Source of the DNA: a virus
Length of the DNA stretch: 64,000 nt
Direction: 5' to 3' (one strand)
Virus record (IMG/VR): IMGVR_UViG_3300022591_000004
Location: 31,669-95,668 of that record
The translations under genes were made by a program, and so were the position numbers. The notes beneath the pieces are model-generated. The model saw nothing but the letters and a program-made list of their open reading frames with translations, searched no databases and was not told where the DNA came from. Shown piece after piece: positions 8,355 to 16,697 of this stretch; the stretch's first letter is position 1; each line of letters begins with the position of its first letter.

Positions 8355-9213
8355 CAAAATCCTCCCCAAACTCTCGTTTCCACTCTTCTTCTGCCTCAAC
8401 CATAGCGGTTGCCAAATCATCTGACGAATTGAGACGGGCTTTGGCTTGAAGAGCTAGCTCAGGAAACCGTTTGATAAAGGTTTTCCACAACATGTCACCG
8501 TTAGTCTCTTTATTGACTTTAAGGGCGCCAAAAAACAACCGCATCATTTCTTGTTCTACTTCTCCGTCAGTGTCGTATGTCTGACGAGCTTTGGACAGGG
8601 CTATAAAAAATCGGCTTCCAGCAAGTTTCCACGGAGGAATCCCCCAAATGGCACTCATCTGAGAAACAAACTCATTAGCGGACTGGTTAACGTTCCAGCC
8701 TTTAGGAGAAGCGGTTTCTCTGTCAACGACGTCTTTAGCGTGTTTTTCTGACTTCTGCTCTTGATAGGTAGCTTTGCGCTCAGCCATCGCTTTAAGGCGT
8801 TCGGCTTGGCGCTCATCAGCATCGGAGCTTGAGGTGCTCTTGAAAAACTCGTACCCCACCTTTTCCTCCAATCGCCCGATTGATGTTTTATTAATATCTA
8901 TAACTGAATTAGCTAATACTTGTATTAAGCTATTCTGCTCACTGTGTAGTATCTGAGGACGGCTTTTCAGGCCCCAGGAAGCCGCCTCCATAAATCCCTT
9001 TTCAGTTACATAACTTACAGTCTTGACCTCATTGTTGACCCGTTCTTTGCGGGTAACAATCAGTCCAGCCTCTCGCAGCTCTTTCAGTGCGGTTCGTATT
9101 GCGTCTCGTCCTTCAGCTACCTCTTCGGCAAGGCGTGCAGCACTGATAGACATATCAGCGTTGATGAAGTACGCCAAAGCACCACGTGCCCGAAGAGATA
9201 GTTTTTTATCCAC
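8347..9213 (-). CDS. Winged-helix replication initiator-like protein
   Basis: A 288-residue protein. Residues 1-75 form a winged helix: SLRARGALAYFIN, then ISAARLAEEV, then recognition helix RDAIRTALKELREAGLI and wing VTRKERVNNEVKTVSYV. The rest is helical with a DnaD-like C-terminal part (MSAIWGIPPWKLAGSRFF and FGALKVNKETN). This organisation resembles phage replication proteins that bind the origin and recruit the helicase loader. It is encoded immediately upstream of the DnaC-like gene. The exact family is not certain. Confidence 0.65.
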   Translation of the reverse strand: MDKKLSLRARGALAYFINADMSISAARLAEEVAEGRDAIRTALKELREAGLIVTRKERVNNEVKTVSYVTEKGFMEAASWGLKSRPQILHSEQNSLIQVLANSVIDINKTSIGRLEEKVGYEFFKSTSSSDADERQAERLKAMAERKATYQEQKSEKHAKDVVDRETASPKGWNVNQSANEFVSQMSAIWGIPPWKLAGSRFFIALSKARQTYDTDGEVEQEMMRLFFGALKVNKETNGDMLWKTFIKRFPELALQAKARLNSSDDLATAMVEAEEEWKREFGEDFGV

Positions 9214-9776
9214 TATAGTGTCTTTAATGTTTCCTTGAGAGTCTTAACGAGCTCTTCAGCGTTTTTAAGCGCCTTTTCTACTTGAGCCCTAGTGTCTTCT
9301 AGGATAGGTGAGCTTAATGGCAGCTGGTCAGGCTCTTCCTTTACAGCCAGCTTCGGCGTTTCCTTAGGTTCTTCTACCTCATTGAGGGGGACAAGCCCGT
9401 CACAGAGATTAAAGGCGGGAATTTGGCTAGCGATGCAGGACGCCAAAATACTGTTGTCCTCATTCCACAGTAGGTAGGCAACAGAATCCTGACCCGCCAT
9501 AAACTTGATAGCGTCCTCTACAGGATTAAGAGATGGGGATTGCGAGGCGCCAGGAATTCCTATAGTGCTGGCGTCGTCGTTGCAAAAAACCATAAGGTCT
9601 TTGCCTACTTCTTTTGAGTATTGGGCGGCAAAACTTTGGCTCTTAGTAGGTTGCTTGTCGTAAGCAACGACTAGAGTTCCTTCTTCACCTTTTGCGTAAT
9701 AGTGGTCTTCCACCAGGGCTTCAATATTTGCCCGAGTGCTTTCTCCACTACCCGCAACTAAAACGTAATAAGTCAT
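9213..9776 (-). CDS. Hypothetical protein, Rossmann-like N-terminus and coiled-coil C-terminus
   Basis: A 187-residue protein. The first 130 residues alternate strands and helices (YYVLVAGSG, GTLVVAYDK, DLMVFCNDD, VAYLLWNED), suggesting a small Rossmann-like sheet with GSGES near residue 9. The C-terminal 45 residues are a Lys/Glu/Leu helix likely to form a coiled coil. A link between the two is Pro/Glu-rich. It begins the replication gene run after the membrane protein gene. No family is recognised. Confidence 0.55.
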   Translation of the reverse strand: MTYYVLVAGSGESTRANIEALVEDHYYAKGEEGTLVVAYDKQPTKSQSFAAQYSKEVGKDLMVFCNDDASTIGIPGASQSPSLNPVEDAIKFMAGQDSVAYLLWNEDNSILASCIASQIPAFNLCDGLVPLNEVEEPKETPKLAVKEEPDQLPLSSPILEDTRAQVEKALKNAEELVKTLKETLKTL

Positions 9777-9812
9777 GGGTCCTCCTTTGATGGAGGCACA
9801 GACTACACAGGT

Positions 9813-10097
9813 TTAGCGCTCTTTGCCAACTGCGTGGATAACCGCGGCTTGGTAGGTGTTGATGCGTTCTGCCACGATAACTAACAGAGAGCCAAAAAAT
9901 GCTCCAGAAACAGAGTAAATAATAAAGTTCTTTACTCCGCCTACGTTACTAAGGCCAGTAGCTCCAGCAGAGGTAAGAAGGCATAAAAACGCCCGAATAA
10001 GGCGCATATCCATAAAAGCTTCTAAAACAGAAATAAGTTGGTTAATGACCGCAAAAACAAACGCGGTAAATCCAGAGATAAGAAGTAAGGTCAGCAT
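9813..10097 (-). CDS. Small membrane protein
   Basis: A 94-residue hydrophobic protein with about three membrane segments: residues 2-24 (LLLISGFTAFVFAV), 33-52 (IRAFLCLLTSAGATGL) and 58-80 (FIIYSVSGAFFGSLLVIVA). The C-terminus is short and charged. It lies between the last baseplate gene and the replication genes. A holin or membrane-anchoring role is possible, but better holin candidates lie near the endolysin. Confidence 0.55.
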   Translation of the reverse strand: MLTLLLISGFTAFVFAVINQLISVLEAFMDMRLIRAFLCLLTSAGATGLSNVGGVKNFIIYSVSGAFFGSLLVIVAERINTYQAAVIHAVGKER

Positions 10098-10109
10098 GAA
10101 CCTATCATA

Positions 10110-12140
10110 CTATGTATTAGGTTGTGCAAAGAACAACTCAAAAGTGCTGCCTGACATTATCCAATCAGGGATTTTAGCGATAAGGCGACTTTCAATAGAA
10201 AATCGGTTTTTATAATAGTGGCTTCTGGAAGCGTCTGTAGTGCCTTCCCAGAATACGTCACTCAGTTCTGCTACGCCGTGTGACCCATCAAAGTACGTGT
10301 TCATACTAGAGCTTTTTTCAAAGAGGGCAGAGTCGACCACAACCTGATTTCCTGTTCCAGCACTTCCAGCAGCGGTGGCGGTCCAGGTTATTCCTACAAC
10401 AGCAGTAGCTGCGGTATCGGGGGCAATATCAGTAACAAAAGGGCGAACAAAGTGGGTAGTCGCTGTCTGAGGCGTACCAGTAGCAGTACTGATTAACGAG
10501 TTACTGCTGTCATACCACTTAATAAACGCAGTGACTGGCGTCGGAGAATCTCCTGCATCAGTCGCACACGAATAAGCACTAAACGTGTAGTCGTTATTTG
10601 CAAGGATGTTCATAGGCGCTGAAGAAAGAGTCACCGTTCCAGCAGAGCTAGCATACATTTCCCCTGCTTCAGTACTGTTAACGACAGAACCCGCCAAACC
10701 CAAAATATCTCTAGGGTCTGTGGAGAGCGCAATAGTTCCGTTATCTACGGACCAAAATGTTTGAGGAAATGCAAAGTTTGGGTTAAGAATTTCGTTAATA
10801 CGAGTGGCAATTAATGTGATTTCTATTTGACGAGCGTCTTGGAAAAAAGTAGCTGAAAAACCAGATTCAAACTGAAGCGCATCAAAGTAGTGCTTTTCTC
10901 CCAAAGATGGGCTGGCAATCTTAATGTTTGGAACGGCAAACGCTGCAGATGAAGGAGCTGTAACAGATGATGTTATACGAGTCCAAGAGCTAGTATTAGT
11001 TGTTGTAGTAGAACCGTAAGAAGATGCAGTTAGCGCGGCGCCTTTAATGTCGTACCAAAGTATTTGCGCATTAACCGCACGACCAGTGGAACCAGCTTTA
11101 CTGTACGCGGTAAAAGTGTAACTAGAGCCTCCTGTTACGGGAATTCCGTAATGAAGCGGCGTATCCCCAGACAATCCAATGATTACGTTTGCGCTAGCAA
11201 CAGCAGATACCTGCAACGTTGCCTTTTGTAGATTAGGGAACTGTGCCTGACTAGAAGATTCAATATAAGGTGTTATAGTAGGTGAGTCTGTAGACAAGTG
11301 TCTTATCAAAGTAGCGTTTGATACAGATACCCAATTACCAATAGTTTGTTCAAAGGAAGAATCGTTTTGGTCCAACATTAAATTTTTTCCTCTAACAATA
11401 GTGTTGTCGTATCCAGCATACGATTTAATAAAGTCTTTTAGTCCTAGTAAAGTTCCTTTAATAAGAAACAAGCGTGAGATATTACGCAAAAAGATTTTAG
11501 ACTGCTTGATTCCTAGTGCAGGTTCGTATTTAAGTCCAAATTCTTGCATAAAGGTAGGAATAAGAAGCCCATTGAGATTGGTTACATCATAACGATTGGT
11601 GATATTTTCAGCAGAGCTTTTGTACACATCTAGTTGAAAAGCAAAGAGAGTGATAAAACGCTGTAAAAAAGTGTTTGTTGATTCTAATGAAGTGTCATTA
11701 GGAATCTGTGAGCTAAGAATTTCAGGCAAGTACCTAAACATTGCCGAAGAAGTTCCGTAATCTTTAACAGAAACTCCAATAGCGTCACCAGCACGCTGCC
11801 AGGTGTAGTGCACAGTTTCTCGTACAAATAAGCTGTAATAATATGGCTTAGCTGGGCCAAGCTTAACGTTATTTGGTACTTGACCCGAATCTAGATAGGA
11901 AGTTCGTGAGGCGCCGTTTTCATCCTCAAACAATACGTCGCCATCTTCAGCGTTTACAGCAAATCCGTATGGGCTGCGAACCAAGCGAATAAAGTCCCAT
12001 GCTCCTGAAGGAGTAAACCACGAAAGCTGAACCTGTTGGTAGTAATAAGGCTTAGCTAGGAAGTTTCCCGCAACGTATTCTGTAAGATTATTGGCACCGT
12101 AATACGCGGTGTCATAATAATCAATTCCATATTTAGCCAA
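10110..12140 (-). CDS. Baseplate protein, P2 gpI-like with two carbohydrate-binding-like modules
   Basis: A 676-residue protein. Residues about 130-260 match the P2 gpI-like baseplate protein (LPEILSSQIPNDT, FLQRFITLFAFQLDVYK, FGLKYEP, GTLLGLKDFIKSYAGY). Two beta-sandwich modules of about 170 residues follow. Each begins with an asparagine/phenylalanine-rich strand near GNWVSVSN or TFWSVDNG, contains a YTFSAYS or YTFTAYS strand, and ends in a FD-L-E or VDSALFE strand, as in CBM4/9-like domains. gpI normally joins the baseplate wedge to tail fibres, so these modules may contact host surface glycans. It is the last tail gene before replication. Confidence 0.7.
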   Translation of the reverse strand: MAKYGIDYYDTAYYGANNLTEYVAGNFLAKPYYYQQVQLSWFTPSGAWDFIRLVRSPYGFAVNAEDGDVLFEDENGASRTSYLDSGQVPNNVKLGPAKPYYYSLFVRETVHYTWQRAGDAIGVSVKDYGTSSAMFRYLPEILSSQIPNDTSLESTNTFLQRFITLFAFQLDVYKSSAENITNRYDVTNLNGLLIPTFMQEFGLKYEPALGIKQSKIFLRNISRLFLIKGTLLGLKDFIKSYAGYDNTIVRGKNLMLDQNDSSFEQTIGNWVSVSNATLIRHLSTDSPTITPYIESSSQAQFPNLQKATLQVSAVASANVIIGLSGDTPLHYGIPVTGGSSYTFTAYSKAGSTGRAVNAQILWYDIKGAALTASSYGSTTTTNTSSWTRITSSVTAPSSAAFAVPNIKIASPSLGEKHYFDALQFESGFSATFFQDARQIEITLIATRINEILNPNFAFPQTFWSVDNGTIALSTDPRDILGLAGSVVNSTEAGEMYASSAGTVTLSSAPMNILANNDYTFSAYSCATDAGDSPTPVTAFIKWYDSSNSLISTATGTPQTATTHFVRPFVTDIAPDTAATAVVGITWTATAAGSAGTGNQVVVDSALFEKSSSMNTYFDGSHGVAELSDVFWEGTTDASRSHYYKNRFSIESRLIAKIPDWIMSGSTFELFFAQPNT

Positions 12141-12626
12141 TTACATTCCGCCTAATAGTAAGTTTTCTGTGTAGTCGGTTGCACCTAGCTGAGGGTTAGT
12201 TGCATACAAAATGCCATCTGGACCGATACGCGTCATCACCGTTCCGCTGGAGTTCTTCCATTGCATAAGGTCAGCGGTTTGGCCCGAGGCAGCAGTAATA
12301 GTAATACCTACTGTGCTGGCTGTAGGGGAAATAGTGCTTCCACCAGCCACTTTTACATACTGAGAGTGCGTATCAGCAACGATTCCTGCTTCAATATTTG
12401 CAAGACGAGCAATAACGGTGGAAAAATCACGTCCATCGTTGTACCAAGAAGATGATGCCGTTGGAGAAGTAGAGAGTGAAGGGGTAACTCCCAAAGTGGT
12501 TTCAATAGAAACTACCTCTACACGAAGTGTATTTGGGTCAGCTGCGTCAATAATGTCAACGTTGTTTTGCTTATTAGGCCCAAAGTTAACAACGCTAGCT
12601 GGATATGTAGGTGTGTATGAGGTCAT
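12141..12626 (-). CDS. Hypothetical baseplate-associated protein
   Basis: A 161-residue protein between baseplate J and the gpI-like gene. ATG 12626 is chosen because AAGGAT lies just upstream; an earlier ATG would overlap gpJ by 70 nt. The sequence has DIIDAADPNTLRVEVVSIE and a long Ser/Thr-rich stretch ending in MQWKNSSGTVMTRIGPDG, a pattern frequent in tail fibre tips and fibre-attachment proteins. Function is not known; a structural role is inferred from place and composition. Confidence 0.55.
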   Translation of the reverse strand: MTSYTPTYPASVVNFGPNKQNNVDIIDAADPNTLRVEVVSIETTLGVTPSLSTSPTASSSWYNDGRDFSTVIARLANIEAGIVADTHSQYVKVAGGSTISPTASTVGITITAASGQTADLMQWKNSSGTVMTRIGPDGILYATNPQLGATDYTENLLLGGM

Positions 12627-12634
12627 TTTTATCC

Positions 12635-14371
12635 TTAACTTATGATTCCGCCGAGAGGAGTAATATCGAATACTCCGCGCATAGGGAGCTCGTTTAGTGC
12701 ACAAGAAACAGTATTAACTCCAGTTAACGCTAATGAAGATGTCCAGATATTAGCGCTTGCGTTTGTTCCAGTGCCTCCAGCATTAGCAGACATAGTGATG
12801 GTTCCTGAGCCCTTGTTAATAGCTGTTATTGTCGTACCATCAGGAATAGTTACTGCGCTAGAGATACCTGCGACAAGAGACACATCTTGTCCCACAGCCA
12901 CGTTTAAAAATGAAGATACGCTGCTAATGGTGGGTGAGCCCGCTGTAATGCTCCCTGTAAACGTTGCATCTGCTCGAGTAAGGAGGGTTACATCTACGTA
13001 GTCCACGCCAGGGACAGATGCAGAGATAACGTTGTGAATGTATTGAAGAGCAACCGTTTCTCCAAATACCACATTGTCAAAGTCAAGAAGAGATAGCAAA
13101 GCTGCGTTAATTCCCTTTGTTACATCGCTCTGTTTGTAGTTAGGAAGAATATGCGCGTTTAACGAAATGTTAATAGGTACATAGGTTGGGGGGTTAATAG
13201 TAATTGTCGTAGTAGCGGGAGCCTTATCCGTAATAAAAGTGATGACGTCACCAGATGCGTTAGTAAAGGTTGTTGTCTGACTTCCGTCAGCAGCTACGCC
13301 AGGAGTTCCTAGACTAGAGTCTCCAAAAGGCGCGATATACAGAACAATGCTGTTGTAAGCAGCGCCAGAATCCGCGATAGCTTTGGCTACGGATGGAACC
13401 TGCACAGCAAGCGCTCCAGCGTCAGCTAGTGATACTAGGCGGTTCAGAGCCGTGTACGCTAGGGGAGCATTGATACGAATGCTGTCTGTAGTCTCTGGGT
13501 CAGCTCCACCAGTAGCCGCAGATGCGTTGGTAACTCGTAGTCCTGCAACAACGTTGTTTAGTTGATAGGTCAGCGTTCCTGGACCAACGTTTCCTGAAGC
13601 TCCGCCACCTACGCGGTAAGTAACATAGATAGAGCTTGTAGGAGGAATTCGTCCGCTGATACCGTCGCCAAATGTAATATATGAAACGTTGTTGGCGTCT
13701 GTGGATACAGAGTACACAGGGTCGTTATAGCCAGCATCAATAAGGTAAGAGAGCTCTGTGTACGAAGAACCTGTTGGTACTCCACCGACTAGTGAACCGA
13801 CAATGACGCTTGATGTGTTAGCAATTAAAGGGGACTTAGATAGAGAGAATACCTGGTTAGCATTTCCGTTTGAGTCACCTACATACTCGTAATTAATCGT
13901 AGTTCCTTGAGTAGCGGTAACAGAAACAGATGAGTTAGCTGCCACGCTTACAGGAGTTGTGTTATCTGTTTCAAAAACAATCTGAGTATTGACGCCGTTA
14001 ACAGTAGTGGTAGTAGCCACTTGAGTCTTTGGTCCCACGTTTAGTGTAGAGCCCGTAGAGTTTGTAAATGTTAACGTTACCTTTGCAGGAGCTCCTGGGC
14101 TAGGAGTGTATCCAAGCATGTTAGCAATAGACAATACTGAGCTACGTTGTGTAGCTGTCTGGATAAAGCCTTCGTTGGCTGCTCGGTCGATATAGTAGTT
14201 CAGCATGTCACCCATGTAGGCAAACAGCTCAATAAGGGTGATACCAAAGTCTGAGGCATCTGTACTTGTCCACTCTGGCAAAAGAGACGGAATAAGGTTA
14301 ATCATGTCGTCACGAATAGCAGCATAATCACGTGAGGTGTAGTCCACCTGCGGGATAAAGTTCGATGCCAT
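12635..14371 (-). CDS. Baseplate wedge protein J (gp6-like)
   Basis: A 578-residue member of the Baseplate_J family. The N-terminus carries the typical DYTSRDYAAIRDDMINLIP and FGITLIELFAYMGDMLNYY segments. The middle has TFGDGISGRIPP near residue 230 and the later IVLYIAPFG and GAPLAYTALNRL-type strands. These proteins dimerise to form the wedge ring that triggers sheath contraction. It overlaps by 1 nt the gp25/W-like gene upstream and is followed by the gpI-like gene, the conserved J-I order of contractile tails. Confidence 0.9.
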   Translation of the reverse strand: MASNFIPQVDYTSRDYAAIRDDMINLIPSLLPEWTSTDASDFGITLIELFAYMGDMLNYYIDRAANEGFIQTATQRSSVLSIANMLGYTPSPGAPAKVTLTFTNSTGSTLNVGPKTQVATTTTVNGVNTQIVFETDNTTPVSVAANSSVSVTATQGTTINYEYVGDSNGNANQVFSLSKSPLIANTSSVIVGSLVGGVPTGSSYTELSYLIDAGYNDPVYSVSTDANNVSYITFGDGISGRIPPTSSIYVTYRVGGGASGNVGPGTLTYQLNNVVAGLRVTNASAATGGADPETTDSIRINAPLAYTALNRLVSLADAGALAVQVPSVAKAIADSGAAYNSIVLYIAPFGDSSLGTPGVAADGSQTTTFTNASGDVITFITDKAPATTTITINPPTYVPINISLNAHILPNYKQSDVTKGINAALLSLLDFDNVVFGETVALQYIHNVISASVPGVDYVDVTLLTRADATFTGSITAGSPTISSVSSFLNVAVGQDVSLVAGISSAVTIPDGTTITAINKGSGTITMSANAGGTGTNASANIWTSSLALTGVNTVSCALNELPMRGVFDITPLGGIIS

Positions 14372-14766
14372 TAGTACTCCTGAATAACGTCGCCAGAACG
14401 GGTAAGGGTTCCTGTCTTCAAAGAAGTTTGAGCTTTTTCTTTATTAGGCAGGGTATAGTCAATTGTAATGGTTAATATGCCTGATTGCTGGTCCATACTG
14501 ACCGACACATTGTTAAGTACGAGGGCGTCTAAGTGCTTGGTGAATACTTCGCGCACGCTTGCAGCCGCTGTGTTAGCCGCGTCTTGTGGAGCCTGAAATA
14601 GAGCGCTTCGTATAGTGCCGCCGTATCCGTTTCTAAATACTCGTTCCCCAACGCCAGTCATAACGGCAGCAGTTACTCGGCTTTGCCAGATTGCTCGTTG
14701 GTCATTGGACGACAGAATTGAGCCCGAAGCATCCACAGAAAAAGGAAGAATTATTGCGCGTTCCAT
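14371..14766 (-). CDS. Baseplate protein W (gp25-like)
   Basis: A 131-residue protein of the gp25/gpW family: ERAIILPFSVDASGSI at the start, GERVFRNGYGGTIRSALF near residues 45-60, and a C-terminal strand pair ILTITIDYTLP. This family joins sheath to wedge at the baseplate. It lies between the spike gene and gpJ with no gap, the usual V-W-J order of contractile tails. Confidence 0.9.
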   Translation of the reverse strand: MERAIILPFSVDASGSILSSNDQRAIWQSRVTAAVMTGVGERVFRNGYGGTIRSALFQAPQDAANTAAASVREVFTKHLDALVLNNVSVSMDQQSGILTITIDYTLPNKEKAQTSLKTGTLTRSGDVIQEY

Positions 14767-15114
14767 TTAGTACACTCCTACCCATAGAGGAAAGTTGGTA
14801 TCTCCACCTTCAAACATAACCCATACACCTTGACCGATAGACGGAACTTTAATGTGGTCAGAATGTGCTGAGTTTAAAGTTACAGAATGCGTGTGGGACC
14901 CATAGCTTCCCACGCTAGCCGCCGTAGTCGTGTAAGAATCCGTATGGGGGTCGTGCGTAGAGTTTCCTGTAATTGGGTTTACTGGATAGGCCCAGGTTGT
15001 CCAATTTGTATTTAGCACCTGTGGGACCGTAAGGCGAATTTTATTTGCGTTATCAGGGTCCTGGTTATCCTGGCATACGCCTCGGTATATTCCGTAGTAC
15101 ATGTTATCGACCAT
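14767..15114 (-). CDS. Short baseplate spike/OB-fold protein (gpV/gp5-like)
   Basis: A 115-residue protein. The opening MYYGIYRGVCQDNQDP and the closing GQGVWVMFEGGDTNFPLWVG are the hallmarks of the gp5 N-terminal OB domain. Unlike T4 gp5 or P2 gpV it has no long beta-helix spike. Instead it has an insertion rich in His, Ser and Thr (THDPHTDS, SHTHSV, SAHSDH) near residues 53-90. The spike plugs the tail tip on the gpD/gp27-like hub encoded next door. Confidence 0.85.
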   Translation of the reverse strand: MVDNMYYGIYRGVCQDNQDPDNANKIRLTVPQVLNTNWTTWAYPVNPITGNSTHDPHTDSYTTTAASVGSYGSHTHSVTLNSAHSDHIKVPSIGQGVWVMFEGGDTNFPLWVGVY

Positions 15115-16426
15115 GTGTGTTCACCATTTTTTTCATAACTGCTGCTGGCATCTTTTTCTCTGCAATAGTGGGGGCTTTTAAGTTCCCTCCAGCCCCTACC
15201 CATTGGTGCGTAGGAATGCCCTTGGCAGAGACCTTAGAAACGTTTTTTACTTTAGACACAGGAGCTTTGTATGACTCCTTTACTGTAACTCCGACCTTTT
15301 TTAGCGACGTAGTTGGCAAAGAGTTCTTTTGACGTACTCCAGGGGTGACAACTCTTTTTATAGTCTCGTTGGGAGACACGATGTTTTTGTTATCTGTCCA
15401 CTGAGTAGATAGTCCTAAGGAATCCGCACCTACTGTTATAGTAGTTGTGTATTCAGCGTTGCCTTTAATGTTATGAGATACAGAGAGCACTGTCCAGTAT
15501 CCAGAATACGTAGGGCCTATTCCATCAAGATATACAGGGCTATCAGGCAATAACGAGGGGTTTCCTAAAACAACTGCCTCGCCTCGGTAGGCATATCGGT
15601 TTCTTTCGTCAGCAGCGGTAGCCTCATACTGCGCAATTTCATAGGTAGGTGCTACTACTTTAGTGTGATAAGCGTCAAATATAGGAGCAACTTGCTTTGC
15701 TCTCGTATGGTTAATAGGGGTTTGGTTAACATGGGTATGCTCGGTAACAGACGACCTATCTACGCCACTAACAGCAACTGTAGTTTTAGTTGCATCTGCG
15801 TAAGGAATGGCTTCTCCCACCATAGGAGTGAAAGAGAATATACCTGTAAATTTTACGTCTAACCCTTTCATTATGAAATACGCAGCCTCTTGGCGAGTAT
15901 CAGTAAACTCTTGGGTTAACGGTTGAAAGATGATAGTTGTGTTATCGGCTTTTAAGGAGTACCCGTTTTGTTTTGCTAGTTTTACCATGAACTCCCAGTC
16001 AGACAGACCTGCCTGTGAAATTTGGTCGTACATACGTGGCGTAGGCACTGCAATATACGAAAAGTTATTAGCATTAGCTATATCGGCTATTACTTGGTCC
16101 GCAGTTGTGTTTAACCACACTCTTTGAGATTGTTGCTTAAGTATCCTAGAGGCACCAATAAGGGTGATATCCACATAGTTTTTATCTGGAGCTAGGTCAG
16201 GGACAATATGATGAACATACCCATTAAAAACTCTGTTATTACCTACTCCGCGGATATTAACAGTGACGGGGGTTCCGTCTGAAATTGAGTCGTAAGGGAC
16301 AGCCCAGTCGATAAATCTAACGGTTAAAAGCTCGTGCTCGTACCTAGCCCAAGACGAGTGCAGGCTGTATCCACGACTAGGCGGAATACTTAATGTAGGA
16401 AACTCTACGTTAAGGTAATTAAACAC
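15104..16426 (-). CDS. Baseplate hub protein (gpD/gp27-like)
   Basis: A 440-residue protein in the position of the late control protein D/gp27. Features include HSSWARYEHELLTVRF and NRVFNGYVHHIVPD near the start, the DVDIT-type segment KNYVDITLIGASRIL, and SDWEFMVKLAKQNGYSLKADN near residue 145, which matches gpD. The C-terminal 100 residues are Lys/Thr/Val-rich and ungrouped, probably a tail-end extension. It forms the trimeric hub under the spike. It overlaps the spike gene by 11 nt and the LysM gene by 8 nt. Confidence 0.85.
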   Translation of the reverse strand: MFNYLNVEFPTLSIPPSRGYSLHSSWARYEHELLTVRFIDWAVPYDSISDGTPVTVNIRGVGNNRVFNGYVHHIVPDLAPDKNYVDITLIGASRILKQQSQRVWLNTTADQVIADIANANNFSYIAVPTPRMYDQISQAGLSDWEFMVKLAKQNGYSLKADNTTIIFQPLTQEFTDTRQEAAYFIMKGLDVKFTGIFSFTPMVGEAIPYADATKTTVAVSGVDRSSVTEHTHVNQTPINHTRAKQVAPIFDAYHTKVVAPTYEIAQYEATAADERNRYAYRGEAVVLGNPSLLPDSPVYLDGIGPTYSGYWTVLSVSHNIKGNAEYTTTITVGADSLGLSTQWTDNKNIVSPNETIKRVVTPGVRQKNSLPTTSLKKVGVTVKESYKAPVSKVKNVSKVSAKGIPTHQWVGAGGNLKAPTIAEKKMPAAVMKKMVNTHGR

Positions 16427-16697
16427 GAGGAACCTTAATGATTGTTCCAGGAGCGATATTAATAAAATCTACAATTGTAGGGTTGTACTCAGGTATGACC
16501 CACCACAACTCAGGACGTTTGTAGTACTGGTACGCAATTTGTTCCAGCCGCTCACCCTCGACGTATTGGTGCTCCCACCAGCTGATAAGGCCAGGGGCAT
16601 CTACGTTGTAGTAAACAATAGGGTTGGCGTTGCCATCCTCAGTAATTGCAACAAAGTCAATCAGTTCGTTGTAGTAACGAGAGTTTTGGTAAATCAA
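16419..16697 (-). CDS. LysM-domain baseplate protein (gp53/gpX-like)
   Basis: A 92-residue protein with one LysM-like domain: GERLEQIAYQYYKRPELWWVI, then N-x-T and INIAPGTIIKVP at the C-terminus. Short proteins like this sit between sheath/tube and hub genes in contractile tails (P2 gpX, T4 gp53) and help attach wedge to tube. It is coupled to its neighbours by overlaps on both sides. Confidence 0.85.
   Translation of the reverse strand: MIYQNSRYYNELIDFVAITEDGNANPIVYYNVDAPGLISWWEHQYVEGERLEQIAYQYYKRPELWWVIPEYNPTIVDFINIAPGTIIKVPRV

Noticed and set aside
8355-8420. Longer ATG start for the DnaC-like gene
   Set aside because: It would overlap the winged-helix gene by 74 nt and lacks a ribosome-binding site; GTG 8354 has a strong one.
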